Shown: one piece after another, positions 53,477 to 62,909 of the stretch
Layout of the letters: the number at the start of each line of letters is the position of its first letter
How positions within the stretch are numbered: position 1 is the stretch's first letter
NCBI GenBank assembly: GCA_021772985.1
Contig: JAJFKX010000036.1
Span: 1-64,000 of the forward strand
From: Gammaproteobacteria bacterium
Lineage (GTDB): Bacteria; Pseudomonadota; Gammaproteobacteria; Xanthomonadales; Wenzhouxiangellaceae
DNA: 64,000 nucleotides
Direction of reading: 5' to 3'
Program-made: the position numbers and the translations under genes
Notes under the pieces: model-generated
The model's input: the letters and a program-made list of their open reading frames with translations, nothing else
Told to the model about the DNA's origin: nothing
Database searches by the model: none

Positions 53477-54749
53477 AAATATCTCCTTCATGTTTATGCA
53501 TGCGCCACAAATAGTAAGCGGCGATGAGTTTAATCAGGCAGGGTATAAGCGCATACAGCGTTATCAGAGATTGCATGACCGTTGGCGTGTTCTGGGTGCC
53601 GGCGACAAAACCGAGCTGGCCCAGCACAAGAAAAGAAACACCGCTGGCGATGGCTATCGAGGTTTTCGGGATGAACGCTAGCAGGGCGTAATATTGGGTG
53701 GCTTCGCTTTCGGTTTTCTGGCGTGTTACCCGATCGGCCAGAATGGATGGCGGTAGCGCTAAATCAGCCCCCAAAGCCATGCCGGAAAGAACACAGATGA
53801 CAGCATAGGCAATCACATCACCGGGTTGGAGAAAAAAGGCCCAGATAAAAGTGACCACGGCCAGCAGCATAGAGGCAAGCCATGCTTTTTCTTTGCCTGT
53901 TTTATCCGCTAGTTTCACCCAAACTCGCATCAGCGCAGCGCCGGCAATAAAATATAAAAACAAAAACAGGCCGAACAGATTGCCGGCACCGAGATAGTCC
54001 CGAATAAAAAATAAAACCATAACACCCGGTATGGCAGAGCCGAGTTGGGCCAGGAAACATACACCGAAAAAATGACGGTCTGGGCCGATCAGGATCGGCA
54101 GGAATGAAAGCCCTTTGCTGGTGCCGGCTTTGGTGATTTTGTGTTCGGGTGAAATCCGTTTCATGAAATGGGTAAAGGTGATGAAACCAGCAACCAAGAT
54201 CACAACGAAGACCCAGAATAAAATTCGGAAGGCATCCTCAGCTGAAGTGAAACTCTGGAATACTGCGGGAAGCACGGAGGCGATCAGCAATCCCACCAGG
54301 GCGAAGGCCTCCCGGAAAGCGGAGATACGGGTACGTTGTTTCGGATCATCATGCCAAAACCCACCAATCATATTGAGGTTGATGGTGACAATGCTGAAGC
54401 CGGTGGTGGCCAGGATCATGGAGAGCGTGAACCAGACAGCCGTGGGTATAGACAATTGCGGTCCATAAAATACTGCAGCCATACCGATCACCAACATGAC
54501 AGCCCCGATTGAAACAATGGCATAGCGTTTGCCGGCATGTTTATCAGAGAGGTAACCGATGAAGGGGTCTTGAATGGCATCAAACAGCCTGACGGCCAGC
54601 AATATCATGCCGATGAGGCCAATGTTTAAACCCAGATCGCGGGTGTAAAAATCGGGCGCATGAATATACAGTGGTAGTCCTGCAAACGCTAAGGGTAGGG
54701 CTAAAATACTGTATTGAAACACCGCATAGCGTGATGGGGCGTCAGTCAT
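53415..54749 (-). CDS. MFS transporter (GPH-like)
   Basis: A 444-residue protein with twelve membrane helices and the N-terminal RLFDAIQDPFIGYLSDKHAG motif, the glycoside-pentoside-hexuronide branch form. A 4-base overlap with the chalcone-isomerase-like gene (ATGA) shows coupling. Transporters of this type recur in this gene cluster in other bacteria. The cargo could be a lipid or a lipid precursor, which is unproven. Confidence 0.92.
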   Translation of the reverse strand: MTDAPSRYAVFQYSILALPLAFAGLPLYIHAPDFYTRDLGLNIGLIGMILLAVRLFDAIQDPFIGYLSDKHAGKRYAIVSIGAVMLVIGMAAVFYGPQLSIPTAVWFTLSMILATTGFSIVTINLNMIGGFWHDDPKQRTRISAFREAFALVGLLIASVLPAVFQSFTSAEDAFRILFWVFVVILVAGFITFTHFMKRISPEHKITKAGTSKGLSFLPILIGPDRHFFGVCFLAQLGSAIPGVMVLFFIRDYLGAGNLFGLFLFLYFIAGAALMRVWVKLADKTGKEKAWLASMLLAVVTFIWAFFLQPGDVIAYAVICVLSGMALGADLALPPSILADRVTRQKTESEATQYYALLAFIPKTSIAIASGVSFLVLGQLGFVAGTQNTPTVMQSLITLYALIPCLIKLIAAYYLWRMHKHEGDIYALDKQNFDRNSCHGTRSIS

Positions 54750-55279
54750 GTTGTTCCCAGCAACTTTCGACGCAATTTTGGTGTACTGGTTTTTTCATTC
54801 AGCCATATACCAAAAAAAGCTTCGCTGAACTCAGGGTCGTTAATACGTCCGATTTCCACGTTGTTTCTAAAAAACACGGTTTCACCGGTTTTCGTGTAAA
54901 CGCCGGTCAAACTGACGCCTTCGCCAACGTCGGGAAATATTTTCTGCATTTGTGCGTGCCAGGTGGCAAGTTTGACCTCATCGGAGAAACCTTGTTTACG
55001 GATTTCTTTTGCCGAGCGATCGGCAATTTTTTTGCCTTTCAGGTCTATCAGGTAGGCAAGTTCTAGAGCAAAAGGCTTGCCGTTTTCCCAACTGCCTTGT
55101 GGCGCGTAGAGCGTGGCATCATAGACATCCCAGAACAGGTAAGTCAGGCGGCCTTGACCGACTTCCCGGGCATCAGGAACCGAACTGTTAATGTGCTCCA
55201 GCGCATAAGCCGGTGTCATCACCAAAATGGCCAGAACCAATGCAACACGTATAACATTCAGCATTTTTTTATGCGTCAT
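54746..55279 (-). CDS. Chalcone-isomerase-like secreted protein
   Basis: ATG at 55279 has a GGAG site and overlaps the end of the CFA gene. The 177-residue product has a signal peptide (LVLAILVMTPAYA) and a CHI-like domain: DVYDATLYAPQGSW, FALELAYLIDLKGKKIADRSAKEI, TGETVFFRNNVEIGRI and FSEAFFGIWL. Bacterial members bind fatty acids or heme rather than chalcones. Part of the same operon. Confidence 0.9.
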   Translation of the reverse strand: MTHKKMLNVIRVALVLAILVMTPAYALEHINSSVPDAREVGQGRLTYLFWDVYDATLYAPQGSWENGKPFALELAYLIDLKGKKIADRSAKEIRKQGFSDEVKLATWHAQMQKIFPDVGEGVSLTGVYTKTGETVFFRNNVEIGRINDPEFSEAFFGIWLNEKTSTPKLRRKLLGTT

Positions 55280-56432
55280 GGCGCAACTCCACTTGCATAA
55301 CATCTGTCTGCCCGGTATTAAAACCGGCGATACATGCAGACAGGTAAAAGCGCCACAGACGGATAAAGCCATCGTCAAATCCCAATGCCTTTACTTGATC
55401 GTACTTTTGATCGAAGCCTTCGAGCCAGTGCTCCAGCGTGCGGGCATAGCTGTGCCCAAAATGGAAGGCATTTTGAGTTTTGAGGCCGCATTTTTTAGCT
55501 TCAGCTTTAAACACTGACGGGCTGGGAAGCATGCCGCCGGGAAAGATATAACTTCTTATAAAGTCGGCACCACGGCGATAGCGGGGGAACGCCTGATCAT
55601 CGATGGTAATGGTTTGGATGACCGCTTTGCCACCTTGTTTCAACAGGGTACTGACTTTTTGGAAATAGGTTGGCCAGTAGCGTTCGCCGACGGCTTCAAA
55701 CATTTCAATGGAAATGATGTTGTCGAACTTGCCTTGTTGATGGCGGTAATCTTCCAGCACAATATCGGCTCCAGGGCCCAGTCTGCGTTGCGCATAAGCA
55801 TGTTGTTCTTCGGAAAGGGTGATGCCTTTTACAGTAAAGTCACCACGCTGGTTGGCGCGCTCAGCGAATCCGCCCCAGCCGCAACCGATTTCAAGCAGTC
55901 GGCCAGAGTTGTCACCAACACAATCAAGAATGCGATCATATTTATTGTATTGGGCTTGCTCCAAAGGCTCGCTCTGGTCTTTAAATATGGCGGATGAGTA
56001 GGTCATCGACGGATCCAGCCACAATTGATAAAAATCGTTGCCCAGATCGTAATGCGCATGAATATTTTTTTTACTGCCCTTGAGTGAGTTCAGGCGCAGC
56101 AGATATGACAGCACCGACAATGTGCGGTAAAGGTTATTACCGGTGACAACGTTTTCCAGGGTGCGTTTGTTAATGAGTCCCAGAGTTGTAAGGGCTGTCA
56201 AATCGTCCGTTTCCCAGTTTCCGGCGCGGTAATCTTCGGCAAGGCCAATATCACCCTTGCGGATCAAATTACTGACGACGCGCCAGTCTCGTAATTCCAT
56301 ATTGGCGTGCTGGCCGGGATTTTTGCCTTCAAAGATACGGGTTTTCCCATCAGGCGTGACAAGTTTCAAGGTGCCGGTATCCAGATTTTCCAGACGGCGA
56401 AAGAGTTGATTGGATGCTATTTTTGCGAACAT
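55269..56432 (-). CDS. Cyclopropane-fatty-acid-synthase-like SAM methyltransferase
   Basis: A 387-residue enzyme with the CFA-synthase pattern: HYDLGNDFYQLWLDPSMTYS, the SAM loop LLEIGCGWGGFAERA, IISIEMFEAVGERYWPTYF, and SYIFPGGMLPSP. It should add a methyl or methylene group to unsaturated fatty acids in phospholipids. Relatives (UfaM and others) in light- or singlet-oxygen-induced clusters make methylated or furan fatty acids. Upstream and downstream genes agree with such a locus. Confidence 0.94.
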   Translation of the reverse strand: MFAKIASNQLFRRLENLDTGTLKLVTPDGKTRIFEGKNPGQHANMELRDWRVVSNLIRKGDIGLAEDYRAGNWETDDLTALTTLGLINKRTLENVVTGNNLYRTLSVLSYLLRLNSLKGSKKNIHAHYDLGNDFYQLWLDPSMTYSSAIFKDQSEPLEQAQYNKYDRILDCVGDNSGRLLEIGCGWGGFAERANQRGDFTVKGITLSEEQHAYAQRRLGPGADIVLEDYRHQQGKFDNIISIEMFEAVGERYWPTYFQKVSTLLKQGGKAVIQTITIDDQAFPRYRRGADFIRSYIFPGGMLPSPSVFKAEAKKCGLKTQNAFHFGHSYARTLEHWLEGFDQKYDQVKALGFDDGFIRLWRFYLSACIAGFNTGQTDVMQVELRHDA

Positions 56433-56479
56433 AACTTGTATACTAATTGGTGATGCCTAACCGGCTGGTTACTTGAAAA

Positions 56480-57259
56480 TTACATTTTTGTAAGGTTGTC
56501 GGTGGCACTTACCTTGTCTTTTTTTTGGGCTGGTTTGGAAATGAATTTTATGCCTTTGGCAAGCAATTTCAGCGCCTGCCAATGAATCAGGGTAATGGCT
56601 TTGAATGTCACCAATGGGTAGGCCCAAAAGGCTTTGCGTAGTGTGCCGGTGGTCATCGGCTCAAGCGAGCCGGCAAGTGTGGTCACCAATTGTTTTTTAC
56701 CTTGTTGGTTAAAAAAAATTATCCGAACAGTGAATTGTTCTTGGTTAATATCGAAGTGAAATTCGTAATGACCTTCACGTTTGAGCAGCGGAGAGACATG
56801 AAAAACCTTGTCGCTCTGGAAAACATCACCGGCGCAAATCGGGCGATGATTACGATGCGCACATAGGTAGGTGTGACGCTCGCCAAAGGTATTGTGAACT
56901 TCGCAGAGTACCGCTCTCAGTGTGCCGTTGCTGCCATGGCAGAGCCAAAAGCTGACCGGGTTAAAAACATAACCAAAAACGCGCGGCATACAGATCAGGG
57001 TGATGTCACCAACAGCTTCTGCGAGACCGTAATCTGCGAGAATATCTTGTGCCCAAGCTTCCAGATGACTGCCATCACAGTGCCCATGATCGCGATCATA
57101 AAAGCTGAGTGCGGCAAAACGGTTATGTGCTATCGGTAACTGCTTGATTTTTGAAAGCGGCAGGGCTAGATAATAAATACCGTAGGAAAAGTGGTTGCGG
57201 CGTGGAAATATACGGCCATGCATCACTTTGCCGAAAAAAAGTTGTGGTGCTAATCCCAT
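56480..57259 (-). CDS. DUF1365 protein
   Basis: A 259-residue protein with the DUF1365 features HGRIFPRRNHFSYGIYYLAL, FGYVFNPVSFWLCH and VLCEVHNTFGERHTYL. It overlaps the FAD-protein gene by 10 bases. DUF1365 with an FAD amine-oxidase-like protein and a CFA-type enzyme is a stable trio in many bacteria; a role in fatty-acid modification is accepted from context only. Confidence 0.95.
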   Translation of the reverse strand: MGLAPQLFFGKVMHGRIFPRRNHFSYGIYYLALPLSKIKQLPIAHNRFAALSFYDRDHGHCDGSHLEAWAQDILADYGLAEAVGDITLICMPRVFGYVFNPVSFWLCHGSNGTLRAVLCEVHNTFGERHTYLCAHRNHRPICAGDVFQSDKVFHVSPLLKREGHYEFHFDINQEQFTVRIIFFNQQGKKQLVTTLAGSLEPMTTGTLRKAFWAYPLVTFKAITLIHWQALKLLAKGIKFISKPAQKKDKVSATDNLTKM

Positions 57260-58497
57260 GGAATACCAGCGCCCATGGCTTTGGCTACATTCACAGCGCT
57301 AAGCAGACCGTCTTCATGAAAACCATAACGCTGATATGCACCGCAGAACCATAAGCCATTTTTGCCCTGAATACTCTCGATTTTTTCCTGTGCTTTAATC
57401 GCTTTGAGGTCAAAGACCGGATGAGAAAATTGATGCTCGTCGATGATCAAATCCTGTTGCGGTCGGCGGCTTGGGTTGAGAGTGATAAAAACCGGGTAAT
57501 CCGGATTAAGCCCCTGCAGATTGTTCATCCAGTAGCTTAGCGATACAGATGGTTTGTTATCCTTTTTGCCATCAGATAAATAAACCCAGCTTGCCCAGCA
57601 TTTCTTTTTTTGTGGCATGAAGCTGCTGTCGCTATGCACGATGATGTGATTGTCCTGGTAGTCAAATGAGCCGAGCACAGATGATTCTGCTGCGGTTGGA
57701 TCATCGATTATTTTCAAGGCCTGATCAGCGTGACAGGCTAAGATTACCTGATCAAAAATCTCGATGTTTCCGTTGCTGTCTTCAACGATCTTTTGATGAT
57801 CACGGGTTGTTACTTTTTTCACCCCGCAGTTCAGTTTGATTTTGTCTTTTAACGGAGCTGCCAGGCGTGCTACGTACTCGCGGCTTCCACCTGTCACGGT
57901 ATACCATTGTGGGCGATTGTTGATACTGAGCAGGCCGTGGTTCTTGAAAAACTGCAGGAAGGTGCGCGCCGGGAAATTCATAATGGCATCAATCGGGCAG
58001 CTCCAGATTGCCGCACCCATTGCCAGCAGATAATAGTGCCTGAACCATTCACCCATTTTCAGTTGATTCAAACAGTCCTGTAGTGATATGTCGTCATAGC
58101 GTTCAATATAAGCCAGGGCCTGCTTATTAAAGCGCAAAATATCGACCAACATACTGTAGTAGGCCAGGCGCACCCAGTTTCTTTTTTGCGCGAACATGCC
58201 GTCGGAACCATATTCCAACCAGCCATTATCAATGCTGGCGCCAAATGACATATCACTTTCTTGGTAGGGTACATCCAGCTCTTTAAACAGCCCCATCAGG
58301 TTAGGGTAGTTCCAATTATTAAAGACGATAAAGCCGGTATCGACGGGCGTTTGAGTTTCGCCTGTCGGTATATCAATGGTACGGCTGTGCCCTCCGAGAT
58401 AAGCGTTCTTCTCGTATACCGTAATATCATGGTGGGGTGCCAGAAGATAAGCAGCACCCAGGCCGGAAATACCTGTGCCGATAATTGCAGTTTTCAT
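57250..58497 (-). CDS. FAD-dependent amine-oxidase-like protein
   Basis: ATG at 58497; the GTG just before is possible. The 415-residue enzyme has the dinucleotide-binding GTGISGLGAAYLLA and EKNAYLGGHSRT (residues 8-43), a middle substrate domain, and NGLWFCGAYQRYGFHEDGL near the C-terminus. It is the FAD partner in the light-related lipid cluster (relative of UfaO/UfaD-type desaturases or oxygenases). The exact reaction is not known. Confidence 0.93.
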   Translation of the reverse strand: MKTAIIGTGISGLGAAYLLAPHHDITVYEKNAYLGGHSRTIDIPTGETQTPVDTGFIVFNNWNYPNLMGLFKELDVPYQESDMSFGASIDNGWLEYGSDGMFAQKRNWVRLAYYSMLVDILRFNKQALAYIERYDDISLQDCLNQLKMGEWFRHYYLLAMGAAIWSCPIDAIMNFPARTFLQFFKNHGLLSINNRPQWYTVTGGSREYVARLAAPLKDKIKLNCGVKKVTTRDHQKIVEDSNGNIEIFDQVILACHADQALKIIDDPTAAESSVLGSFDYQDNHIIVHSDSSFMPQKKKCWASWVYLSDGKKDNKPSVSLSYWMNNLQGLNPDYPVFITLNPSRRPQQDLIIDEHQFSHPVFDLKAIKAQEKIESIQGKNGLWFCGAYQRYGFHEDGLLSAVNVAKAMGAGIPWD

Positions 58498-58543
58498 CAC
58501 CGCAGTATGGCGCGGCGGGGTTTACGCGTTTATGTCATGAAGA

Positions 58544-59839
58544 TTACAAAATGGTAATAATTTTGAGACCAGGGTAGGTATTTTTGACTTGAATACCACC
58601 ACCATGCAGATCGATGACAGCCTTCACAAGGCTCAGCCCCAGTCCGGTTCCGGAAGAGCGGCGGCTTTTTTCGCTACGGTAAAAACGGTTGAAGATTTTA
58701 TCTTTTTCCTGTTCGGGTATGCCTGCTCCGTTATCACATATTTCAACATGTGCGCGCTGATCTGTTTGATAGAGGGTGATGCTTACCGTTCCGCCGATTG
58801 GCGTAAACTTCACAGCATTATCCAGCAAATTGGCATAGGCCTGAAACAAAAGATTACGATCGCCGTGAATGCATGTTTCAGTTAAGCTGGCGGTTAGGGT
58901 AATGCTTTTTTCCTCAGCTAAAGGTTCATAGAAGGCTGTAACATCTTCCAACAGCACCTTTAAATCAACATCTACAAACTGGCTGCGTTTTTTTTCGGAT
59001 TCAATACGAGAAATTCTGAGCAACGCATTAAAGGTGCTTAGCAGCTGATCGGTCTCAGCCAGCAGTTCGTTTTTATTGTCATCATGCTTTAACGTTTCAA
59101 GTTTGCTGCGCATCCTAGTGAGCGGGGTACGCAGATCATGGGCGATATTATCCGATACCTGCCGAACACCTTGCATCAGCTCCTGGATACGGTCTAAAAG
59201 CCTATTGAGCGCAGCTGCCATATTGCTTAGATCATCCCAGCGCGACCCAACATTCACGCGGCGGGATAAATCGCCAGTGTTGATGATGTCATTAGCAGTA
59301 GCAGCGATTTTGTTGGTGCCGCTAACCACAAAGACGCTGATGATGTAAGCAACAAATACGACTGCCATAACAAAAAAAATGCTGGCAATGCCTAACAGCT
59401 GCATAAACTTAAAGTCTTTTGAAATGCTGGTAATATCGGTGCCGATGAGCATTTTTCGCCCATCTTCAAAGGTGTGAATTTTGGCGGCGTAGCGGCGATT
59501 ATTGTCGGGATACTCAAAAACTATAATACCTTCTGCCAGGCGTGAGACAGCAGCGGGTATGTTGTTCGGCAAACCTCCATCTTCACCCAAAAGCAGATAG
59601 ATCTGCTCAGGGTTTTCGGCACGAGCCAGCTGCGGGCCAATGGTTTCTATATACCTGATTTCCGCATCCAGCACGGCTTCAGTACTATGGATGAAATGCC
59701 CTTTGGCGAAGTAATTAATCAGATAGCCAAGACTGAGCGCCACAGCCCCGCACAAAATTGTAAACAACAGGGCCATGATAAAGCTGGAGCTTTTGATATA
59801 GCGTCGGCTTTCAGCCTTCAATAATGTATCCTGCGCCAC
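58544..59839 (-). CDS. Sensor histidine kinase
   Basis: A 431-residue membrane kinase starting with GTG at 59839, overlapping the regulator gene by 29 bases; a TTG at 59821 is another possible start. Two membrane helices (about 21-43 and 148-172) enclose a periplasmic domain of some 100 residues. HAMP (174-226), HisKA with His234 (NIAHDLRTPLTRM) and HATPase (NLLDNAVKFTP, DNGAGIPEQ, GTGLGLSLVK) follow. It pairs with the adjacent regulator and is likely to control the operon it heads. The periplasmic signal is unknown. Confidence 0.95.
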   Translation of the reverse strand: MAQDTLLKAESRRYIKSSSFIMALLFTILCGAVALSLGYLINYFAKGHFIHSTEAVLDAEIRYIETIGPQLARAENPEQIYLLLGEDGGLPNNIPAAVSRLAEGIIVFEYPDNNRRYAAKIHTFEDGRKMLIGTDITSISKDFKFMQLLGIASIFFVMAVVFVAYIISVFVVSGTNKIAATANDIINTGDLSRRVNVGSRWDDLSNMAAALNRLLDRIQELMQGVRQVSDNIAHDLRTPLTRMRSKLETLKHDDNKNELLAETDQLLSTFNALLRISRIESEKKRSQFVDVDLKVLLEDVTAFYEPLAEEKSITLTASLTETCIHGDRNLLFQAYANLLDNAVKFTPIGGTVSITLYQTDQRAHVEICDNGAGIPEQEKDKIFNRFYRSEKSRRSSGTGLGLSLVKAVIDLHGGGIQVKNTYPGLKIITIL

Positions 59840-60488
59840 GCACGGTCCTTATCATTTTTATATCAAAACCTTTATCTATTTTGCTCCGCAACCGGCTGAT
59901 ATGAACGTCAATTACATTGGTTTGCGGATCAAAATGATAATCCCAGACATGCTCCAGCAGCATTGTGCGCGTGACCACCTGACCTTTATGCTTCAGCATA
60001 TATTCAAGCAATCGAAATTCACGTGATTGCAGTTCAATGCTGATGCCATCGCGTGTGACCTTGCGTGACAAAAGATTAAGCTCAAGATTTCCTGCGCTCA
60101 GCATTGTCTGCTGGTTGCTGCCGGTATTGTCCCGGCGGCGGCTCAGAATTTCAATGCGTGCCAATAACTCCGCAAAAGCAAAGGGCTTGATCAGATAATC
60201 ATCCCCGCCAGAGCGCAAACCCTCCACTCGATCATCAACTTCACCAAGAGCACTTAAAATCAGTGCAGGTGTTGAATTGCCTGCGCCGCGGATTGTTTTG
60301 ATAATGGTCAAACCATCAAGTTCGGGTAACATGCGATCCACAATCATCACATCGTAGTTTTCGGTAGTAGCCAGAAACAACCCATCTTTACCGTTATCTG
60401 CCGTATCAACAGTGTGCCCGGCTTCTTTCATCCCTTTGCTGATGTAGGACGAAACCTTTTGATCGTCTTCAATAACAAGTATGCGCAT
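59811..60488 (-). CDS. OmpR-family response regulator
   Basis: The ATG at 60488 (MRILVIEDD) is the normal family start; a TTG 13 codons earlier is less likely. The 225-residue protein has a receiver domain with Asp51 (MIVDRMLPELDG), Lys in KPFAFAELLARI and a winged-helix domain (LELNLLSRKVTRDG, LEYMLKHKGQVVTRTMLLEHVWDYHF, IDVHISRLRSKID). It starts the nine-gene minus-strand operon. It belongs to the QseB/CusR-like group. Confidence 0.95.
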   Translation of the reverse strand: MRILVIEDDQKVSSYISKGMKEAGHTVDTADNGKDGLFLATTENYDVMIVDRMLPELDGLTIIKTIRGAGNSTPALILSALGEVDDRVEGLRSGGDDYLIKPFAFAELLARIEILSRRRDNTGSNQQTMLSAGNLELNLLSRKVTRDGISIELQSREFRLLEYMLKHKGQVVTRTMLLEHVWDYHFDPQTNVIDVHISRLRSKIDKGFDIKMIRTVRGAGYIIEG

Positions 60489-60773
60489 ATTTTTCTTGGA
60501 TAATTTAAATCGCCTCAATGCCAGCAAATACCAAAGCGTGAATTCTTAAAGTAGCTGTCACGCTTGGGGTGAAAGAAAAAGCCTTTGCCAGAACGGCCAT
60601 TGGTTTTCATGGCAACGATTCAAATGATCTGACAATAAAGTATCGACAGCTGACTCAATAACAACGATATCAGATTCAAGCGTTGCCAACTGTCTTGATG
60701 TGTTTCAATCCCTGGGTTTGCCTATATGTATAAGTGAAACAGCTGATAGTTATGATTCTGTTCAAGGAAATGC
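60489..60773. other. Divergent promoter region of the lipid operon and the MDR gene
   Basis: 285 bases between divergent genes. It should carry promoters for both. Several AT-rich stretches are seen but no convincing consensus or regulator-box repeat was found by eye. Confidence 0.4.
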
Positions 60774-61769
60774 ATGCAAGCGGTTATATACAAAAAGTAC
60801 GGCTCACCAGATGTTCTTCAGTGTCAGGAGGTAGTAAAACCTGTTGCAAAAGATGATGAAGTCCTGATAAAAGTTTATGCGGCAGAGGTAACCAAGGCAG
60901 ACTGTGAACTGCGTAGTTTCAAGTTTCCGGTCAAATGGTTCTGGCTACCTTTACGAATTGCCATAGGGTTTACCAAACCAAAGAAGCAAATCTTAGGTGG
61001 GTATTTTGCCGGGGAAGTGGAGTCAGCCGGCAAAGACGTTGCAAAGTTTAAGCCGGGAGATCAGCTGTTTGGGACTACCAATCTTCGATTCGGCGCATAT
61101 GCTGAATATGTCTGCCTGCCGGCCAGCTACACTCTGGTACCGAAACCACATAATATGAGCTTTGCAGAAGCTTCAGCGGTGCCTTTGGGTGGGCTGAATG
61201 CACTGCACTTTTTGAACAAAGCGAATATCCAAAAAGGCGAAAAAGTATTGGTCAACGGTGCCGGTGGGAGCATTGGTACTTTTGGTGTGCAGATTGCCAA
61301 AGCGATGGGAGCGGTGGTAACCGCAGTTGACAGCAGCATCAAGCAGGAAATGTTACTTCGGATCGGCGCTGATCATTTCATCGACTACAGCAAACAGGAT
61401 TTTACAAAAAGCGGTGAAACTTATGATGTGATTTTTAATATGGTGGCGAATAGATCATATTCCGGATGCATCAAAGCACTCAAACCCAATGGCCGCTACC
61501 TGATGGCAAATCCGCGACTATCCAATATGCTGAGGTCTGTGTTGACGTCCAAGTTTAGTGATAAGACAGCAATTTTTGCTTTTGCCGGAGAAAAGGAAGA
61601 AGAATTGCTCGCACTAAAGGGAATGATTGAAGCAGGCAAAATCAAATCAATTGTTGATAAAGTCTATTCATTTGAGCAAGCTGCCGAGGCACACCGAAGA
61701 GTAGAAACTGAACAAAGACTGGGGTCTGTTGTAATCTCTGTGAATCATGCTGAGCAAGCTGATAAGTGA
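60774..61769 (+). CDS. MDR-family NAD(P)-dependent quinone oxidoreductase-like protein
   Basis: A 331-residue protein with the zinc-free medium-chain dehydrogenase pattern: KYGSPDVLQCQEV, GGYFAGEVESAGKDVAKFKPGDQLFG, GGLNALHFL and GAGGSIGTFGVQIAKAMGA for NAD(P)H. It should reduce quinones or enones. It is divergent from the two-component lipid operon, so a role in handling oxidised lipids is possible but only by neighbourhood. Confidence 0.93.
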   Translation: MQAVIYKKYGSPDVLQCQEVVKPVAKDDEVLIKVYAAEVTKADCELRSFKFPVKWFWLPLRIAIGFTKPKKQILGGYFAGEVESAGKDVAKFKPGDQLFGTTNLRFGAYAEYVCLPASYTLVPKPHNMSFAEASAVPLGGLNALHFLNKANIQKGEKVLVNGAGGSIGTFGVQIAKAMGAVVTAVDSSIKQEMLLRIGADHFIDYSKQDFTKSGETYDVIFNMVANRSYSGCIKALKPNGRYLMANPRLSNMLRSVLTSKFSDKTAIFAFAGEKEEELLALKGMIEAGKIKSIVDKVYSFEQAAEAHRRVETEQRLGSVVISVNHAEQADK

Positions 61770-61866
61770 TCCGGTGCGTCAAGCTAATTGACCAGTAGCA
61801 TTCAGGGATGCTGCTTATTGCCCGAAATGCCGAATGAATATTTATCTTTACTGTGAGTGAGATGTT

Positions 61867-62700
61867 ATGGATGTTCAAAAAATTGCTGCCTTTTCGGATG
61901 GAGATATTGGTGGAAACCCTGCAGGCGTTTTGATTTCTGAGAAACTGCCCAGCACTATAGAAATGCAGCAAATTGCAGCTGATGTGGGCTTTTCGGAAAC
62001 AGTCTTCGCAGCGCCAGTTAAAGATACTTTTCGAGTACGCTACTTTTCACCGGAATCCGAAGTGCCATTTTGTGGTCATGCAACCATTGCACTCGGTGCA
62101 GCGCTTGCCCTCAAGCAAGGTGATGGCACTTTCGCTTTGGTCTTGAATGAGGCTGAAATTACTGTTGAGGGTCGCCGGCAAGGCGGTGTTATCTCCGCCG
62201 CATTACAGTCTCCACCTACAAACAGCTTGAGCGCACCAGCCGAATTGGTTTCCGATGTGCTTGGTTTGTTCGGTTATACCAATGAGGATTTGGGCTTAGA
62301 TATCCCACCGGCTCGTATACATGCTGGTGCAAATCATCTGGTAGTGGAGCTGAAAACACGAGAAGCACTTGCCGCTATGCAGTACGACCTGGCAGCTGGC
62401 CGAGAGTTGATGAACCGAGAGGAATTGGTAACCATTTTGTTTGCTTATGCAGAAACACCGCAACGATTTCATACCCGTAACCCCTTCGCATCAGGCGGTG
62501 TGTATGAAGATCCGGCGACGGGTGCTGCGACTGCTGCGTTTGCTGGATACCTGCGCGATATTGGCTGGCCGCATGATGGCATCATTGATGTGGTGCAGGG
62601 TGAGGATATGAGTATGCGCTCATTGTTGAGAGCAGAAATATCACCCATACCAGGTAGTTCAATCCGTATTTCTGGAACTGCAAGGGTTATGGAAATCTGA
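61867..62700 (+). CDS. PhzF-family isomerase-like protein
   Basis: A 277-residue protein with the PhzF fold: KIAAFSDGDIGGNPAGVLI, GFSETVFAAP with the catalytic Glu44, FCGHATIALGAAL, and YEDPATGAATAAFAGYL. Relatives isomerise intermediates of phenazine synthesis or act on other amino-acid-like compounds. It has no neighbours from phenazine synthesis. It opens the third accessory stretch, with an attC-like remnant after it. Confidence 0.93.
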   Translation: MDVQKIAAFSDGDIGGNPAGVLISEKLPSTIEMQQIAADVGFSETVFAAPVKDTFRVRYFSPESEVPFCGHATIALGAALALKQGDGTFALVLNEAEITVEGRRQGGVISAALQSPPTNSLSAPAELVSDVLGLFGYTNEDLGLDIPPARIHAGANHLVVELKTREALAAMQYDLAAGRELMNREELVTILFAYAETPQRFHTRNPFASGGVYEDPATGAATAAFAGYLRDIGWPHDGIIDVVQGEDMSMRSLLRAEISPIPGSSIRISGTARVMEI

Positions 62701-62707
62701 TTGAATG

Positions 62708-62724
62708 AGCACCCATTATTTTAT
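62708..62724 (+). repeat. GACACCC-type repeat copy
   Basis: AGCACCCATTATTTTAT, matching 44946-44962 with one difference. It lies directly after the PhzF gene. Confidence 0.6.
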
Positions 62725-62727
62725 TCA

Positions 62728-62760
62728 TGCTAACACGCACCGCTTAGCTTGGCGCTAGGC
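62728..62760 (+). other. attC-like remnant
   Basis: GCTAAC at 62729, then GCTTAGCTTGGC (L'-like) and GCTAGGC (R'-like, 62754-62760; one base from GTTAGGC). Too short for a full attC, so it is likely to be a deletion product. Confidence 0.5.
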
Positions 62761-62909
62761 ATATTGCAGAGATGAAACTACAGTGTGCACAGGCTGGAAA
62801 TGGAAAGGATGGCTCAAGCTATCCCAGGTCAGGGAAAAGGGGTTAGAGTATATTCATTCCATGAAAGTTACTCTGTTCCCTTTATGTTGATTGACATCTG
62901 GAGGTTTTG

